DNA of 64,000 bases from Bermanella sp040371755 (GTDB taxonomy: Bacteria; Pseudomonadota; Gammaproteobacteria; Pseudomonadales; Oceanobacteraceae), in the NCBI RefSeq assembly GCF_040371755.1, contig NZ_BAABWE010000008.1, positions 1-64,000 of the forward strand, given 5' to 3'. Below, piece by piece: positions 17,254 to 24,447 of the stretch. A program made the position numbers and the translations under genes. The notes beneath the pieces were generated by a model. It ran no database searches. It was not told where the DNA came from and saw only the letters and a list, made by a program, of their open reading frames with translations. Numbering within the stretch: position 1 is the first letter of the stretch; every line of letters starts with the position of its first letter.

Positions 17254-17556
17254 ATGGAACTCTCTCCTCGTGAGAAAGATAAACTGCTGTTATTTGTAGC
17301 AGGTGAAGTGGCGCAAAAGCGTAAAGACCGAGGCGTCAAACTGAATTACCCAGAAGCCATTGCATTAATTAGCTGTTTTATTATGGAAGGGGCGCGAGAT
17401 GGTTTGACCGTGGCCCAGTTAATGAATGACGGACGTCAGGTATTAAGCCGCGACGATGTCATGGATGGCATTGCGGAAATGGTGCATGAGGTGCAGGTTG
17501 AGGCGACGTTTCCGGATGGGACTAAGTTGGTTACTGTCCATAACCCCATCGCATAG
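17254..17556 (+). CDS. ureA: Urease gamma subunit UreA
   Basis: A 100-residue structural subunit, exactly the bacterial family length. It begins MELSPREKDKLLLFVAGEVAQKRKDRG and contains LNYPEAIALI and GKxxLSRDDVM-like sequence (RQVLSRDDVMDGIAEMV), ending HNPIA. With UreB and UreC it forms the (UreABC)3 trimer that hydrolyses urea to ammonia and carbamate. An unusually wide 249-bp gap filled with hairpin repeats separates it from ureB; these genes normally overlap or nearly touch. Confidence 0.97.
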   Translation: MELSPREKDKLLLFVAGEVAQKRKDRGVKLNYPEAIALISCFIMEGARDGLTVAQLMNDGRQVLSRDDVMDGIAEMVHEVQVEATFPDGTKLVTVHNPIA

Positions 17557-17560
17557 GATA

Positions 17561-17678
17561 AGAGCTACTTGCGTTGTGGATGCGGCGTTGGCTAAATTTT
17601 TTCTCTCGTTACATAGGCAAGCTATGCGCCTCGTGAAAAAATTGATTCGCCTTGTCTCCACTACCTCAGTAACGCTCT
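17561..17678 (+). repeat. Ure hairpin repeat, long copy 1 (ureA-ureB gap)
   Basis: A 118-bp imperfect palindrome. The outer arms are AGAGC / GCTCT, a middle pair is GTGGA / TCCAC, an AT-rich stem pairs AAATTTTTTC with GAAAAAATT, and the apex is CATAG-GCAAG-CTATG. The same architecture with different but still complementary bases occurs at 20036-20155 and, reversed, at 21661-21777 and 21800-21918. Confidence 0.85.
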
Positions 17679-17680
17679 TA

Positions 17681-17728
17681 GGAGCATTAGAAATAAGCGA
17701 GTTGTACTAACGGCTTCGCCAACGCTCC
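17681..17728 (+). repeat. Ure hairpin repeat, short copy abutting copy 1
   Basis: The outer arms are GGAGC (17681-17685) and GCTCC (17724-17728). The 3' end CGGCTTCGCCAACGCTCC closely matches the complement of the start of the copy at 21800. The central stem is missing. It begins 2 bp after the long copy, echoing the tandem pair in the ureF-ureG gap. Confidence 0.55.
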
Positions 17729-17762
17729 TGAGAAGATTTAGTAAAAAGTTAAATTCAATTGC

Positions 17763-17783
17763 GTCTTCCGTTTTCCGTCAGGC
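17763..17783 (-). repeat. Degenerate heptamer repeat (GNNAGAC family), three units
   Basis: Read on the minus strand: GCCTGAC, GGAAAAC, GGAAGAC. The same 7-bp phase and motif occur at 47161-47211, 52070-52083 and 52177-52246. Confidence 0.45.
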
Positions 17784-17805
17784 GTAAAGCAAAAAAGGAA
17801 TAATC

Positions 17806-18111
17806 ATGATTCCAGGTGAAATGATTTGCGCAGAAGGTGATATTGAACTGAACGTGGGTTTAAATACACTGACGGTCACAGTGGCCAATACAGGTGATCG
17901 TCCTATCCAAGTGGGCAGTCATTATCATTTTTTTGAAACAAACCCAGCTTTGACATTTGAGCGTGATAGCACCAAAGGGTTTCGCTTAAACATTGCAGCC
18001 GGTACGGCCGTGCGATTTGAGCCCGGGCAAACTCGTACTGTTGAGTTGGTTGAGTATGCAGGGAAAAAAGAAATATATGGGTTTCGTGGCGAAGTAATGG
18101 GAAGTTTGTAG
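17806..18111 (+). CDS. ureB: Urease beta subunit UreB
   Basis: A 101-residue structural subunit of normal length. It starts MIPGEMICAEGDIELNVG and contains the family core TVANTGDRPIQVGSHYHFFETNPAL and the RFEPGQTRTVELVEYAG motif. It caps the UreC active-site flap in the urease trimer. An AAAAAGGA-type ribosome site precedes it. Its stop codon is part of a REP-like element (18107-18130), an unusual arrangement suggesting that the mobile palindrome inserted at, or supplied, the gene end. Confidence 0.97.
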   Translation: MIPGEMICAEGDIELNVGLNTLTVTVANTGDRPIQVGSHYHFFETNPALTFERDSTKGFRLNIAAGTAVRFEPGQTRTVELVEYAGKKEIYGFRGEVMGSL

Positions 18112-18252
18112 GAGTCGCGCTTGTGCGCGATAAGAGTGAAGTAGATTAGATAGCTGAGTCTTAATGGCGAGCAATCTAATTAGAATATTCACTAACGAAA
18201 CTCCTAGATATAAAACAGAATGTTGGTTTCGCGCACAAGTGCGACTCCTACA
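18107..18252. repeat. REPIN-like element: two inverted REP-type palindromes in the ureB-ureC gap
   Basis: A 24-bp sequence at 18107-18130 (TGTAGGAGTCGCGC then TTGTGCGCGA) recurs inverted at 18229-18252 with 23 of 24 bases matching. TGTAGGAG plus an imperfect GC-rich hairpin is the form of Pseudomonas-type REP elements, and an inverted pair is a REPIN, usually mobilised by a RAYT transposase elsewhere in the genome. The 98-bp interior also contains AGTGAA/TTCACT and AGATTAGAT/ATCTAATTA complementary segments, so the whole can fold as one long hairpin. Confidence 0.8.
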
Positions 18253-18317
18253 AGTTGAAATTTTTAATTTATTTCAACGCAGAGATGACAACGCAAGTCG
18301 CTCCAAAAGGTTAAGTT

Positions 18318-20030
18318 ATGAAGATTACAAGAAAAGCCTATACCGACATGTACGGCGCCACAGTGGGAGATAAAGTCCGACTGGGCGATACTGCATTATT
18401 CATTACCCCAGAAAAAGACTTCACGATATACGGCGACGAAGTGAAATTCGGTGGCGGTAAAGTGATTCGTGATGGCATGGGTCAAAGCCAAGCCATGAGT
18501 GCGGATATTGCTGATACGGTGATTACTAATGCCTTAATTTTAGATTACTGGGGCATTGTAAAAGCAGATGTGGGCATTAAGGCTGGCCGTATTATGGCCA
18601 TCGGTAAGGCCGGTAATCCAGACACCCAACAAGGGGTGACCATTGAAGTGGGCCCAGGTACGGAAGTGATTGCAGGTGAAGGCCAAATTCTAACCCCGGG
18701 CGGCATAGACGCGCACATTCATTTTATTTGCCCGCAACAAATTGAAGAAGCATTAATGAGTGGTGTCACCACCATGCTTGGTGGTGGTACTGGCCCAGCT
18801 ACGGGCACCAATGCCACCACGTGTACACCGGGACCTTGGCACATTGGCAAAATGCTGCAAGCCGTTGACGACTTACCCATGAACATTGGCTTTTTAGGAA
18901 AAGGCAACGCAAGCTTGCCAGACCCTTTACGCGAGCAAATTGAAGCCGGCGCCATGGGATTAAAACTGCACGAAGATTGGGGCACCACACCCGCCTCTAT
19001 TGATAACTGTTTAACCGTAGCCGATGAGCACGATGTGCAAGTGGCCATTCACACTGACACATTAAACGAATCGGGGTTTGTAGAAGACACCTTAGCCGCA
19101 TTTAAAGGCCGTGTGATTCACACTTATCACACCGAAGGGGCAGGCGGCGGTCACGCCCCCGATATTATAAAGGCAGCGGGCGAGGCAAATGTTTTACCGT
19201 CTTCTACGAACCCAACGCGCCCTTACACAGTGAATACAGTGGACGAGCATTTGGATATGTTAATGGTGTGTCACCATTTAGACCCGAACATTCCAGAAGA
19301 TGTGGCCTTTGCCGATTCACGGATTCGCCGTGAAACCATTGCTGCAGAAGATATTCTGCATGACCTTGGAGCGTTTTCTATGATCTCGTCTGACTCCCAA
19401 GCCATGGGTCGCGTAGGCGAAGTCATTACACGTACGTGGCAAACCGCCCACAAAATGAAAGTGCAGCGTGGAGCCTTGGCCGAAGACAGTAATGCAGAGG
19501 TTACCGACACCGATAACTTTCGTTGTAAGCGCTACATTGCTAAATACGCCATTAACCCAGCCATCACCATGGGCATCGCCCACGAAGTGGGTTCCATTGA
19601 AGTGGGCAAGTTGGCCGACTTAGTATTATGGAAACCTATGTTCTTCGGTACTAAACCATCTCTCATTTTAAAAGGTGGCATGATTGCCGGTGCGCCCATG
19701 GGCGACCCGAACGCGTCGATTCCTACACCACAACCTGTGCATTATCGCCCAATGTTTGGTGCCATGGGTAAAGCAGTGCAGCAGACAAGTATCAGTTTTG
19801 TATCTAAAGCTTCCTTAGAGAAAAATACGTTAGATGGTTTAGGGTTACAAAAACAATTGAGTGCGGTACAAGACACTCGCACCATTTCAAAAGCGGATAT
19901 GAAGTTAAACGATTATCAGCCTGTGTTAGAGGTGGACCCAGAGACCTATGTGGTGACGTGTGATGGGGTGGAGATTACGTGTGAGCCGGCGAGTGAGCTT
20001 CCCCTCGCCCAACGCTACTACCTGTTTTAG
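18318..20030 (+). CDS. ureC: Urease alpha subunit UreC (catalytic)
   Basis: A 570-residue amidohydrolase with a di-nickel centre. His133 and His135 (GIDAHIHF) are nickel ligands, Lys216 (GAMGLKLHEDWG) is the carbamylated bridging lysine, and the flap carries VCHHLDPNIPEDVAFADSRIRRETIAAED with the catalytic Cys and His. The substrate loop MLGGGTGPATGTNATTCTP and the C-terminal LPLAQRYYLF are also family-standard. Length equals the usual 567-572. The start ATG18318 opens MKITRKAYTDMYGATVGDKVRLGDT. All key residues are present, so the enzyme should be active once loaded with nickel. Confidence 0.98.
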   Translation: MKITRKAYTDMYGATVGDKVRLGDTALFITPEKDFTIYGDEVKFGGGKVIRDGMGQSQAMSADIADTVITNALILDYWGIVKADVGIKAGRIMAIGKAGNPDTQQGVTIEVGPGTEVIAGEGQILTPGGIDAHIHFICPQQIEEALMSGVTTMLGGGTGPATGTNATTCTPGPWHIGKMLQAVDDLPMNIGFLGKGNASLPDPLREQIEAGAMGLKLHEDWGTTPASIDNCLTVADEHDVQVAIHTDTLNESGFVEDTLAAFKGRVIHTYHTEGAGGGHAPDIIKAAGEANVLPSSTNPTRPYTVNTVDEHLDMLMVCHHLDPNIPEDVAFADSRIRRETIAAEDILHDLGAFSMISSDSQAMGRVGEVITRTWQTAHKMKVQRGALAEDSNAEVTDTDNFRCKRYIAKYAINPAITMGIAHEVGSIEVGKLADLVLWKPMFFGTKPSLILKGGMIAGAPMGDPNASIPTPQPVHYRPMFGAMGKAVQQTSISFVSKASLEKNTLDGLGLQKQLSAVQDTRTISKADMKLNDYQPVLEVDPETYVVTCDGVEITCEPASELPLAQRYYLF

Positions 20031-20035
20031 AGTGC

Positions 20036-20155
20036 TAAGCTAGCTGCGTGATTAATGCGGCGTTAAATATTCTTTTTTAATCGTTACATACCAACAACGT
20101 ATGCGCCTAATAAAAAAGAATATTTGCCTAGCCTTAATTGCCTCGCTGACGCTTA
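20036..20155 (+). repeat. Ure hairpin repeat, long copy 2 (ureC-ureE gap)
   Basis: A 120-bp element starting 6 bp after the ureC stop. The outer arms are TAAGC / GCTTA and a middle pair ATTAA / TTAAT. A perfect 15-bp AT stem pairs 20065-20079 with 20111-20125, and the apex is CATAC-CAACAAC-GTATG. Same orientation as the copy at 17561. Confidence 0.85.
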
Positions 20156-20380
20156 TCACAGTAAGAGGTTTTTACTTCGGTAAACACTTCAAACAGAAAG
20201 ATTTTGGCTTCGATAGATAATTTATCTAGTTGGATACCAAGAGTCAAAATAATCATTTGATGACAAGATGGTGAATAATCTAATTAAGATATTCATAAAA
20301 AATTTTAAGAATTAGGAAAGAGGTGACTAGAAGACAAGATGTAAACATCTCACGTCTCTTATCTAACATCTCCAACAAAA
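20156..20380. other. Remainder of the ureC-ureE gap, no gene seen
   Basis: AT-rich sequence with no credible reading frame. AGATGT-AA-ACATCT at about 20337-20350 is a small palindrome. The segment AATCTAATTAAGATATTCA near 20277 resembles AATCTAATTAGAATATTCA inside the REPIN at about 18172, so a decayed copy of the REPIN interior may be present. No terminator or promoter is evident. Confidence 0.4.
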
Positions 20381-20878
20381 ATGAAAATATTTACAAACAT
20401 ACTAGAAACCGATTTACCAAACGGTGCACAAAGCGAAACCATTAGTTTGAGCTTTGACGAGCGCAAACGGGGCCGCTTAAAAATCACCACAGATAACGGT
20501 AACGATGTCGGTATTCAAATTGAGCGTGGACAAGTGCTTCGCCACGGTACGGTTTTAACCAATAGCGATGGCGAGTATCTAACCATATTGGCGTCTAACG
20601 AAAGCGTTTCAACCGCTAAAGTAGAAAATGCTACCTTGTTCGCTCGTGGTTGTTACCACTTAGGCAATCGCCATGTGCCATTGCAAATTGGTGAAGGTTT
20701 TTTACGCTTTCAAGAAGATTACGTACTAGAAGACATGCTCCATGGTTTAGGGATTCATGTGCAACATGAACAAGCGCCGTTTGAACCAGAAAACGGCGCC
20801 TATGCACCGGGAACAGGGCATCACCATGGGCACTCCCATGATCACGATGATGACCACCACCACGGGCATCATCATTAA
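20381..20878 (+). CDS. ureE: Urease accessory protein UreE (nickel metallochaperone)
   Basis: A 165-residue dimeric nickel-binding chaperone. The N-terminal peptide-binding domain includes SFDERKRGRLKITTDNG. The C-terminal ferredoxin-like domain has the conserved CYHLGNRHVPLQI, whose His is a nickel ligand, and FQEDYVLEDMLHGLG. The tail from about residue 145 is histidine-rich (HHHGHSHDHDDDHHHGHHH), as in the Klebsiella-type UreE that stores several nickel ions. The stop codon overlaps the ureF start by 1 bp, implying translational coupling. Confidence 0.96.
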   Translation: MKIFTNILETDLPNGAQSETISLSFDERKRGRLKITTDNGNDVGIQIERGQVLRHGTVLTNSDGEYLTILASNESVSTAKVENATLFARGCYHLGNRHVPLQIGEGFLRFQEDYVLEDMLHGLGIHVQHEQAPFEPENGAYAPGTGHHHGHSHDHDDDHHHGHHH

Positions 20879-21555
20879 TGAGCGCAGCCAATCACAGTCT
20901 TTTAGCATTATTGCATTTATCCAGCCCTGCGTTACCGGTAGGGGCGTTTGCCTATAGCCAAGGGCTAGAGTACGCATTAGATAGTGGTATGTGCAAAAAT
21001 GCACAACAGGTTGAAAGCTGGATTAAAGATAACTTACGTTTTGGCTTTGGGCAATTAGATTTGCCCATGTACATTCGTATGTATCAAGCTTGGGAAGAGA
21101 AAGAGTTTGAAAAGCTCAAAGAATTAAATGCAAGCTTACTTAGTTTTCGCGAAAGCAAAGAGCTGTATTTAGAAGATATTCAAGTGGGCAGCGCTTACGT
21201 GCAATGGCATTTAGGGCAAGATGCAAACCGCGAAACCATGCTGTCAAAAATTGAAACTCCCACCGTGGTTTCCATGAATGCATTAGCTGCGGTGCTGACA
21301 CATATTGATTTATCAACTGCGCTAATGGGGTTTGCATGGAGCTGGTGTGAAAACCAAGTAACCTGTGCCAGTAAAGCTTTACCCCTTGGACAAACCCAAG
21401 CGCAACAGGTATTACAAAGTTTAATTACGGATATTGCCCAAGTGTGCGAGCATGCAATGAATATGAAAGACGATGAAATCGGCACAGGTTTAATGGGGTT
21501 GGCCATGGCATCATCGTTACATGAGCAGCAGTATTCGAGATTGTTTAGGTCGTGA
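20878..21555 (+). CDS. ureF: Urease accessory protein UreF
   Basis: A 225-residue helical chaperone that bridges UreD and UreG and gates UreG GTPase activity. It begins with the family pattern LLALLHLSSPALPVGAFAYSQGLEYALDSG and contains DLPMYIRMYQAW and ALPLGQTQAQQVLQSL. Length is normal. It overlaps ureE by 1 bp. A 372-bp gap with two tandem hairpin repeats separates it from ureG. Confidence 0.95.
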   Translation: MSAANHSLLALLHLSSPALPVGAFAYSQGLEYALDSGMCKNAQQVESWIKDNLRFGFGQLDLPMYIRMYQAWEEKEFEKLKELNASLLSFRESKELYLEDIQVGSAYVQWHLGQDANRETMLSKIETPTVVSMNALAAVLTHIDLSTALMGFAWSWCENQVTCASKALPLGQTQAQQVLQSLITDIAQVCEHAMNMKDDEIGTGLMGLAMASSLHEQQYSRLFRS

Positions 21556-21660
21556 TTGTGTGAGATGGGAGACTTTAGATGCACTCGTTTCCAATACATC
21601 AATCGTAAAGTTAAAGATTAATGGTAGGAACGCAATCCTACTGAAAACATATAAGTCAAA

Positions 21661-21777
21661 AGCGTTAGCGAGGCAGGTAATACAAGGCAAAGTAATATTT
21701 TTAACGAGGCGTATAGCTAGCCTATGTAACGAGATAAAAATATTGATTAACGCAGTAGTACCAATGTAGCTAGCTTA
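21661..21777 (-). repeat. Ure hairpin repeat, long copy 3 (ureF-ureG gap)
   Basis: In inverted orientation relative to the copies at 17561 and 20036. The middle pair is GGTA / TACC (minus-strand reading), the AT stem pairs AATATTTTTA (21694-21703) with TAAAAATATT (21735-21744), and the apex is CATAG-GCTAG-CTATA with one mismatch. It is followed 22 bp later by a second copy in the same orientation. Confidence 0.85.
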
Positions 21778-21799
21778 TACAGAATCAACAACGGAGAAA

Positions 21800-21918
21800 G
21801 GAGCGTCAGCGAAGCCATTAATACAAGGCAAAGGAAAAATTTTAACGAGGCGCATAGTGGGCCTATGTAACGAGCTAAAAATTTTTCTTAACGCAGTATT
21901 AATAATGCAGCTAGCTCC
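21800..21918 (-). repeat. Ure hairpin repeat, long copy 4 (ureF-ureG gap)
   Basis: A 119-bp element. The outer arms are GGAGC / GCTCC and the middle pair ATTAATAC / GTATTAAT, with an AT stem of AAAAATTTT type and the apex CATAG-TGGGC-CTATG on the plus strand. It ends 9 bp before the ureG start codon, so it could shield or expose the ureG ribosome site. Confidence 0.85.
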
Positions 21919-21927
21919 GAATTAGAT

Positions 21928-22623
21928 ATGAAACAAGTACTAAGAGTGGGCGTCGGCGGCCCAGTAGGTTCCGGCAAAACCGCTTTATTAAAAATGCTAT
22001 GCCAAACCATGCGCGATCACTATAACATTGCTGTGGTTACCAACGACATTTATACCAAAGAAGATGCGCAATTTTTAATGCGCAACAAAGCACTAGATGA
22101 AGATCGCATTATGGGCGTGGAAACCGGAGGGTGTCCGCATACTGCCATTCGTGAAGATGCGTCAATGAACTTAGCTGCCGTAAAAGAGCTGCAAGATAAA
22201 CACGAAGGGCTAGAAATGGTACTGGTTGAAAGTGGTGGTGATAATCTCTCTGCTACCTTTAGCCCTGAGCTGTCTGATTTAACCCTGTATGTGATTGACG
22301 TATGCGCTGGGGATAAAATACCCCGTAAAGGTGGCCCGGGTATTACTAAGTCAGATATGTTGATTATTAACAAAGTGGATATCGCTCAGCATGTGGGGGC
22401 CTCGCTAGAGGTGATGCACCGCGATGCGAATTTGATGCGTAATGGCCGTCCGTTTGTTCTTGCTAACGTGGAAACCAGTAAAGGTGTTGCCGAGATTATT
22501 CGCTTTATTATCGATCAAGGTATGTTAGAAAAACGTGCGGGTATCGAGCCACTATTGAACGATATGCTAGCGGGTCATCAAGTGGATGAAGCCGCCGAGA
22601 TTCATTCAACACGATCTATTTAA
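21928..22623 (+). CDS. ureG: Urease accessory GTPase UreG
   Basis: A 231-residue SIMIBI-class GTPase that couples GTP hydrolysis to nickel insertion into urease. The P-loop GPVGSGKT is at residues 11-18. GGCPHTAIREDASMN near residue 68 carries the conserved Cys-Pro-His nickel site. ESGGDNLSATFSPEL is the Mg-binding switch region and NKVD the guanine-specificity motif. It is about 25 residues longer than the common 205 owing to a C-terminal tail (GHQVDEAAEIHSTRSI). No good ribosome site is seen before ATG21928. Confidence 0.96.
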   Translation: MKQVLRVGVGGPVGSGKTALLKMLCQTMRDHYNIAVVTNDIYTKEDAQFLMRNKALDEDRIMGVETGGCPHTAIREDASMNLAAVKELQDKHEGLEMVLVESGGDNLSATFSPELSDLTLYVIDVCAGDKIPRKGGPGITKSDMLIINKVDIAQHVGASLEVMHRDANLMRNGRPFVLANVETSKGVAEIIRFIIDQGMLEKRAGIEPLLNDMLAGHQVDEAAEIHSTRSI

Positions 22624-22639
22624 GACAAAGGACAAAATA

Positions 22640-23182
22640 ATGAAAAAATTATTACTTGCCAGTTTATCCTTTATGCCGGCACTTGCATTGGCTCATGCTG
22701 GGCATGAGAGTGTATCCGCTAACCAAGGGTTCATAGCGGGCATGTTGCACCCTATTATGGGGTTAGATCATTTATTTGCCATAGCGGCCCTTGGCTTACT
22801 GCTTTATAAAGCCAGCGCAAAGCAATCAATATTAATAGGTATTGGTTTTATTAGCCTGATGGCATTAGGGTTTTATAGTACCCAAAGCGGATTATTTAAT
22901 TTAGCCGTTGAAACAGTAGAAGGCTTGATACTCTTGTCTGTTGGGTTGTCGGCTGCCTTTCTTGTGTTTAATCGATTCATTAATATTCATGCAGGGTTAA
23001 TCGCATTATTGGGGTTTGCGGTATTTCATGGCATGGCCCACGGGGCGGAAGTGTCCTCGGCTGTCAGTGCCCATAGTTTTGCCCTCGGGTTTGTGCTGAC
23101 ATGTGCAATGATTATGGGTTTGATGCGTTTCATCCCTCGCTCTGTCTTTGTATTGTCTGCAAAACGCACTGCTCGCGTATAA
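22640..23182 (+). CDS. ureJ: HupE/UreJ family nickel permease
   Basis: A 180-residue inner-membrane protein with a signal-like N terminus and about six hydrophobic segments. ATG22640 is chosen because AAAGGA lies 7 nt upstream, whereas an in-frame ATG at 22586 lies within ureG. The metal motif HPIMGLDHLFA near residue 37 is the HupE/UreJ signature (HPxxGxDH), and FHGMAHGAE near residue 128 is the second His-rich motif. The family imports nickel or cobalt. Its position as the last ure gene argues for nickel supply to urease. Confidence 0.92.
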   Translation: MKKLLLASLSFMPALALAHAGHESVSANQGFIAGMLHPIMGLDHLFAIAALGLLLYKASAKQSILIGIGFISLMALGFYSTQSGLFNLAVETVEGLILLSVGLSAAFLVFNRFINIHAGLIALLGFAVFHGMAHGAEVSSAVSAHSFALGFVLTCAMIMGLMRFIPRSVFVLSAKRTARV

Positions 23183-23191
23183 CCAATGTTC

Positions 23192-23225
23192 ATCACCACA
23201 GGCGAATCTCAAGGCTTGTGGTGAT
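23192..23225 (+). terminator. Hairpin after ureJ, possible terminator
   Basis: ATCACCACA (23192-23200) pairs perfectly with TGTGGTGAT (23217-23225), 9 nt after the ureJ stop. There is no T run, so termination efficiency is uncertain; it may instead protect the 3' end. Confidence 0.45.
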
Positions 23226-23262
23226 TAACTATAAAGTATGAGCCCTTGTATTCTTGTGCTCT

Positions 23263-23293
23263 ATAAGTGCAATATCCACTTATATGCACTTAT
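23263..23293. promoter_or_regulatory. Inverted repeat ATAAGTGCA / TGCACTTAT
   Basis: Perfect 9-bp arms at 23263-23271 and 23285-23293 have a 13-bp spacer. It is about 240 bp upstream of the second-module sigma54 promoter, so it could be a distal regulator site. The regulator is not identified. Confidence 0.4.
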
Positions 23294-23421
23294 TTGGAGG
23301 GCATCAAAACTTCCGAATCTCCTTCTATTTAAATCAAATCACTCCATTTAAGCTTGTTTCACCCCCTTTTATAACGGGCCTGTTTCATAAAGGTGCTAAA
23401 TAGAGATGCTGCCAATTTACT

Positions 23422-23468
23422 CGCACTCCAAAGGTTCAATGGTTTGATTTGTGCTCTTATTTGGTGCT
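23422..23468 (+). promoter_or_regulatory. Candidate paired NtrC sites for the second nitrogen module
   Basis: Two NtrC-like 17-bp dyads lie at 23422-23438 (CGCACTC-CAA-AGGTTCA) and 23452-23468 (TGCTCTT-ATT-TGGTGCT). Their centres are 30 bp apart, about three helical turns, like the paired NtrC sites of enteric glnA. They lie 65-110 bp upstream of the sigma54 promoter. Confidence 0.45.
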
Positions 23469-23530
23469 TAGTATGCCGTGAATCAGTAAAAAAACCTCGG
23501 CAAAGCCCATAAATACTGGGCTTTTAAAAG

Positions 23531-23547
23531 TTGGCACCACGCTTGCT
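23531..23547 (+). promoter_or_regulatory. Canonical sigma54 promoter of nitrogen module 2
   Basis: TTGGCACCACGCTTGCT matches the RpoN consensus almost perfectly, with GG at 23533-23534 and GC at 23545-23546. Predicted start is near 23558, giving a long leader of about 165 nt before ATG23724. Confidence 0.88.
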
Positions 23548-23649
23548 ATAGCTAGGTATACGGATAACACAATAAAAGATAAAAAAGCGCACGATTTAAA
23601 AGGGATAGCTCTTAAAATCACATAGAACAAACAGGTTCTAAGCGTAAAT

Positions 23650-23674
23650 GTAAAACCGGATGTTTTACTTTTTT
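23650..23674 (+). promoter_or_regulatory. Terminator-like hairpin in the leader of nitrogen module 2
   Basis: GTAAAAC-CGGAT-GTTTTAC followed by TTTTTT lies between the sigma54 promoter and the first gene. A 6-bp inverted repeat TAGAAC / GTTCTA (23623-23628, 23635-23640) precedes it. The stem is AU-rich, so any attenuation would be weak. Confidence 0.4.
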
Positions 23675-23723
23675 ATACATTAATAAAACAAAATATTTCG
23701 ATACATAACGAAGGAAATAAAAT

Positions 23724-24386
23724 ATGAAATCTCTATCTAAAGCGGTTGCAATGGCTTCTCTACTATCTGCAGGCGTAATGGGCGCTCAGGTAGCCAATGC
23801 AGAAGTGTCGGCCTCTGTAGGTATCGCGAGTGCGTACTTATGGCGTGGTCAGGATCTTAGTGCATCATCTGATGGTGTTGAATCAAACGGTGCAGTTCCA
23901 GCTTTCTCTGGTAGCTTAGATTACTCAAATGAATCTGGTCTTTATGCTGGTATTTGGACGTCTTCTGGCGATTTTGGCTCAGGTACTGAAACTGATTTAT
24001 ATGTGGGTTTTGCTGGCGAAGCCGGTTCAATCGGTTACGACATTTCTTATGCAACTTATCTTTATACTGGTGAAGATGACATTGATGATGTTGCAGAAGT
24101 AATTGTAGGTGTGTCTACTGATGCTTTTGGTGCAAAAGTTTATATCCCAACAGATTCTGATGCTGATTACACTTACATCACTCTAGGTGCTGGTATGGGT
24201 GATTACTCTTTCACTCTAGGTGCAAATACAGGTACAGATGCTGGCGATTATACTCACGCGGATGTGAGCTATGCATACAATGAAAAGTTATCTTTCACCT
24301 ATAGCCAAGTGTTATCTGAAGATACTGAAGATGCTATAGACTCAGGCGGTATCTTCGTTGTTTCTTACAGCCTACCAATCGAATAA
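23724..24386 (+). CDS. TIGR02001 family exported protein, copy 2
   Basis: A 220-residue paralogue of the gene at 7545. The first 28 residues (MKSLSKAVAMASLLSAGVMG then AQVANAEV) differ from copy 1 at only one position, while the mature sequence is largely different. The family hallmark SAYLWRGQDLS follows the cleavage site. The rest is acidic, Gly- and Tyr-rich, with alternating strand-like segments and a non-aromatic end (YSLPIE), so a classical outer-membrane insertion signal is missing. An AAGGA site lies 9 nt before the ATG. It leads the second sigma54 unit, 73 bp ahead of glnK copy 2. Confidence 0.75.
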   Translation: MKSLSKAVAMASLLSAGVMGAQVANAEVSASVGIASAYLWRGQDLSASSDGVESNGAVPAFSGSLDYSNESGLYAGIWTSSGDFGSGTETDLYVGFAGEAGSIGYDISYATYLYTGEDDIDDVAEVIVGVSTDAFGAKVYIPTDSDADYTYITLGAGMGDYSFTLGANTGTDAGDYTHADVSYAYNEKLSFTYSQVLSEDTEDAIDSGGIFVVSYSLPIE

Positions 24387-24413
24387 TTTTTCGATCGTTA
24401 AGATTTGACACCG

Positions 24414-24434
24414 AGCCGGATTTTAAATCCGGCT
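24414..24434 (+). terminator. Hairpin between TIGR02001 copy 2 and glnK copy 2
   Basis: AGCCGGAT / ATCCGGCT with a short AT loop is followed by TTGTCTT. It occupies the same place as the stronger hairpin at 8193 but has an unrelated sequence, so an attenuating stem is conserved in position rather than in bases. Confidence 0.6.
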
Positions 24435-24447
24435 TTGTCTTCCACAG

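Noticed and set aside
17456..17710. Open frames of 72-84 codons across the ureA-ureB gap on both strands
   Set aside because: They read through the hairpin repeat and the end of ureA in wrong frames and lack ribosome sites.
22586..22639. Longer ureJ start inside ureG
   Set aside because: ATG22586 would add 18 residues before the signal-like start; the AAAGGA box fits ATG22640.
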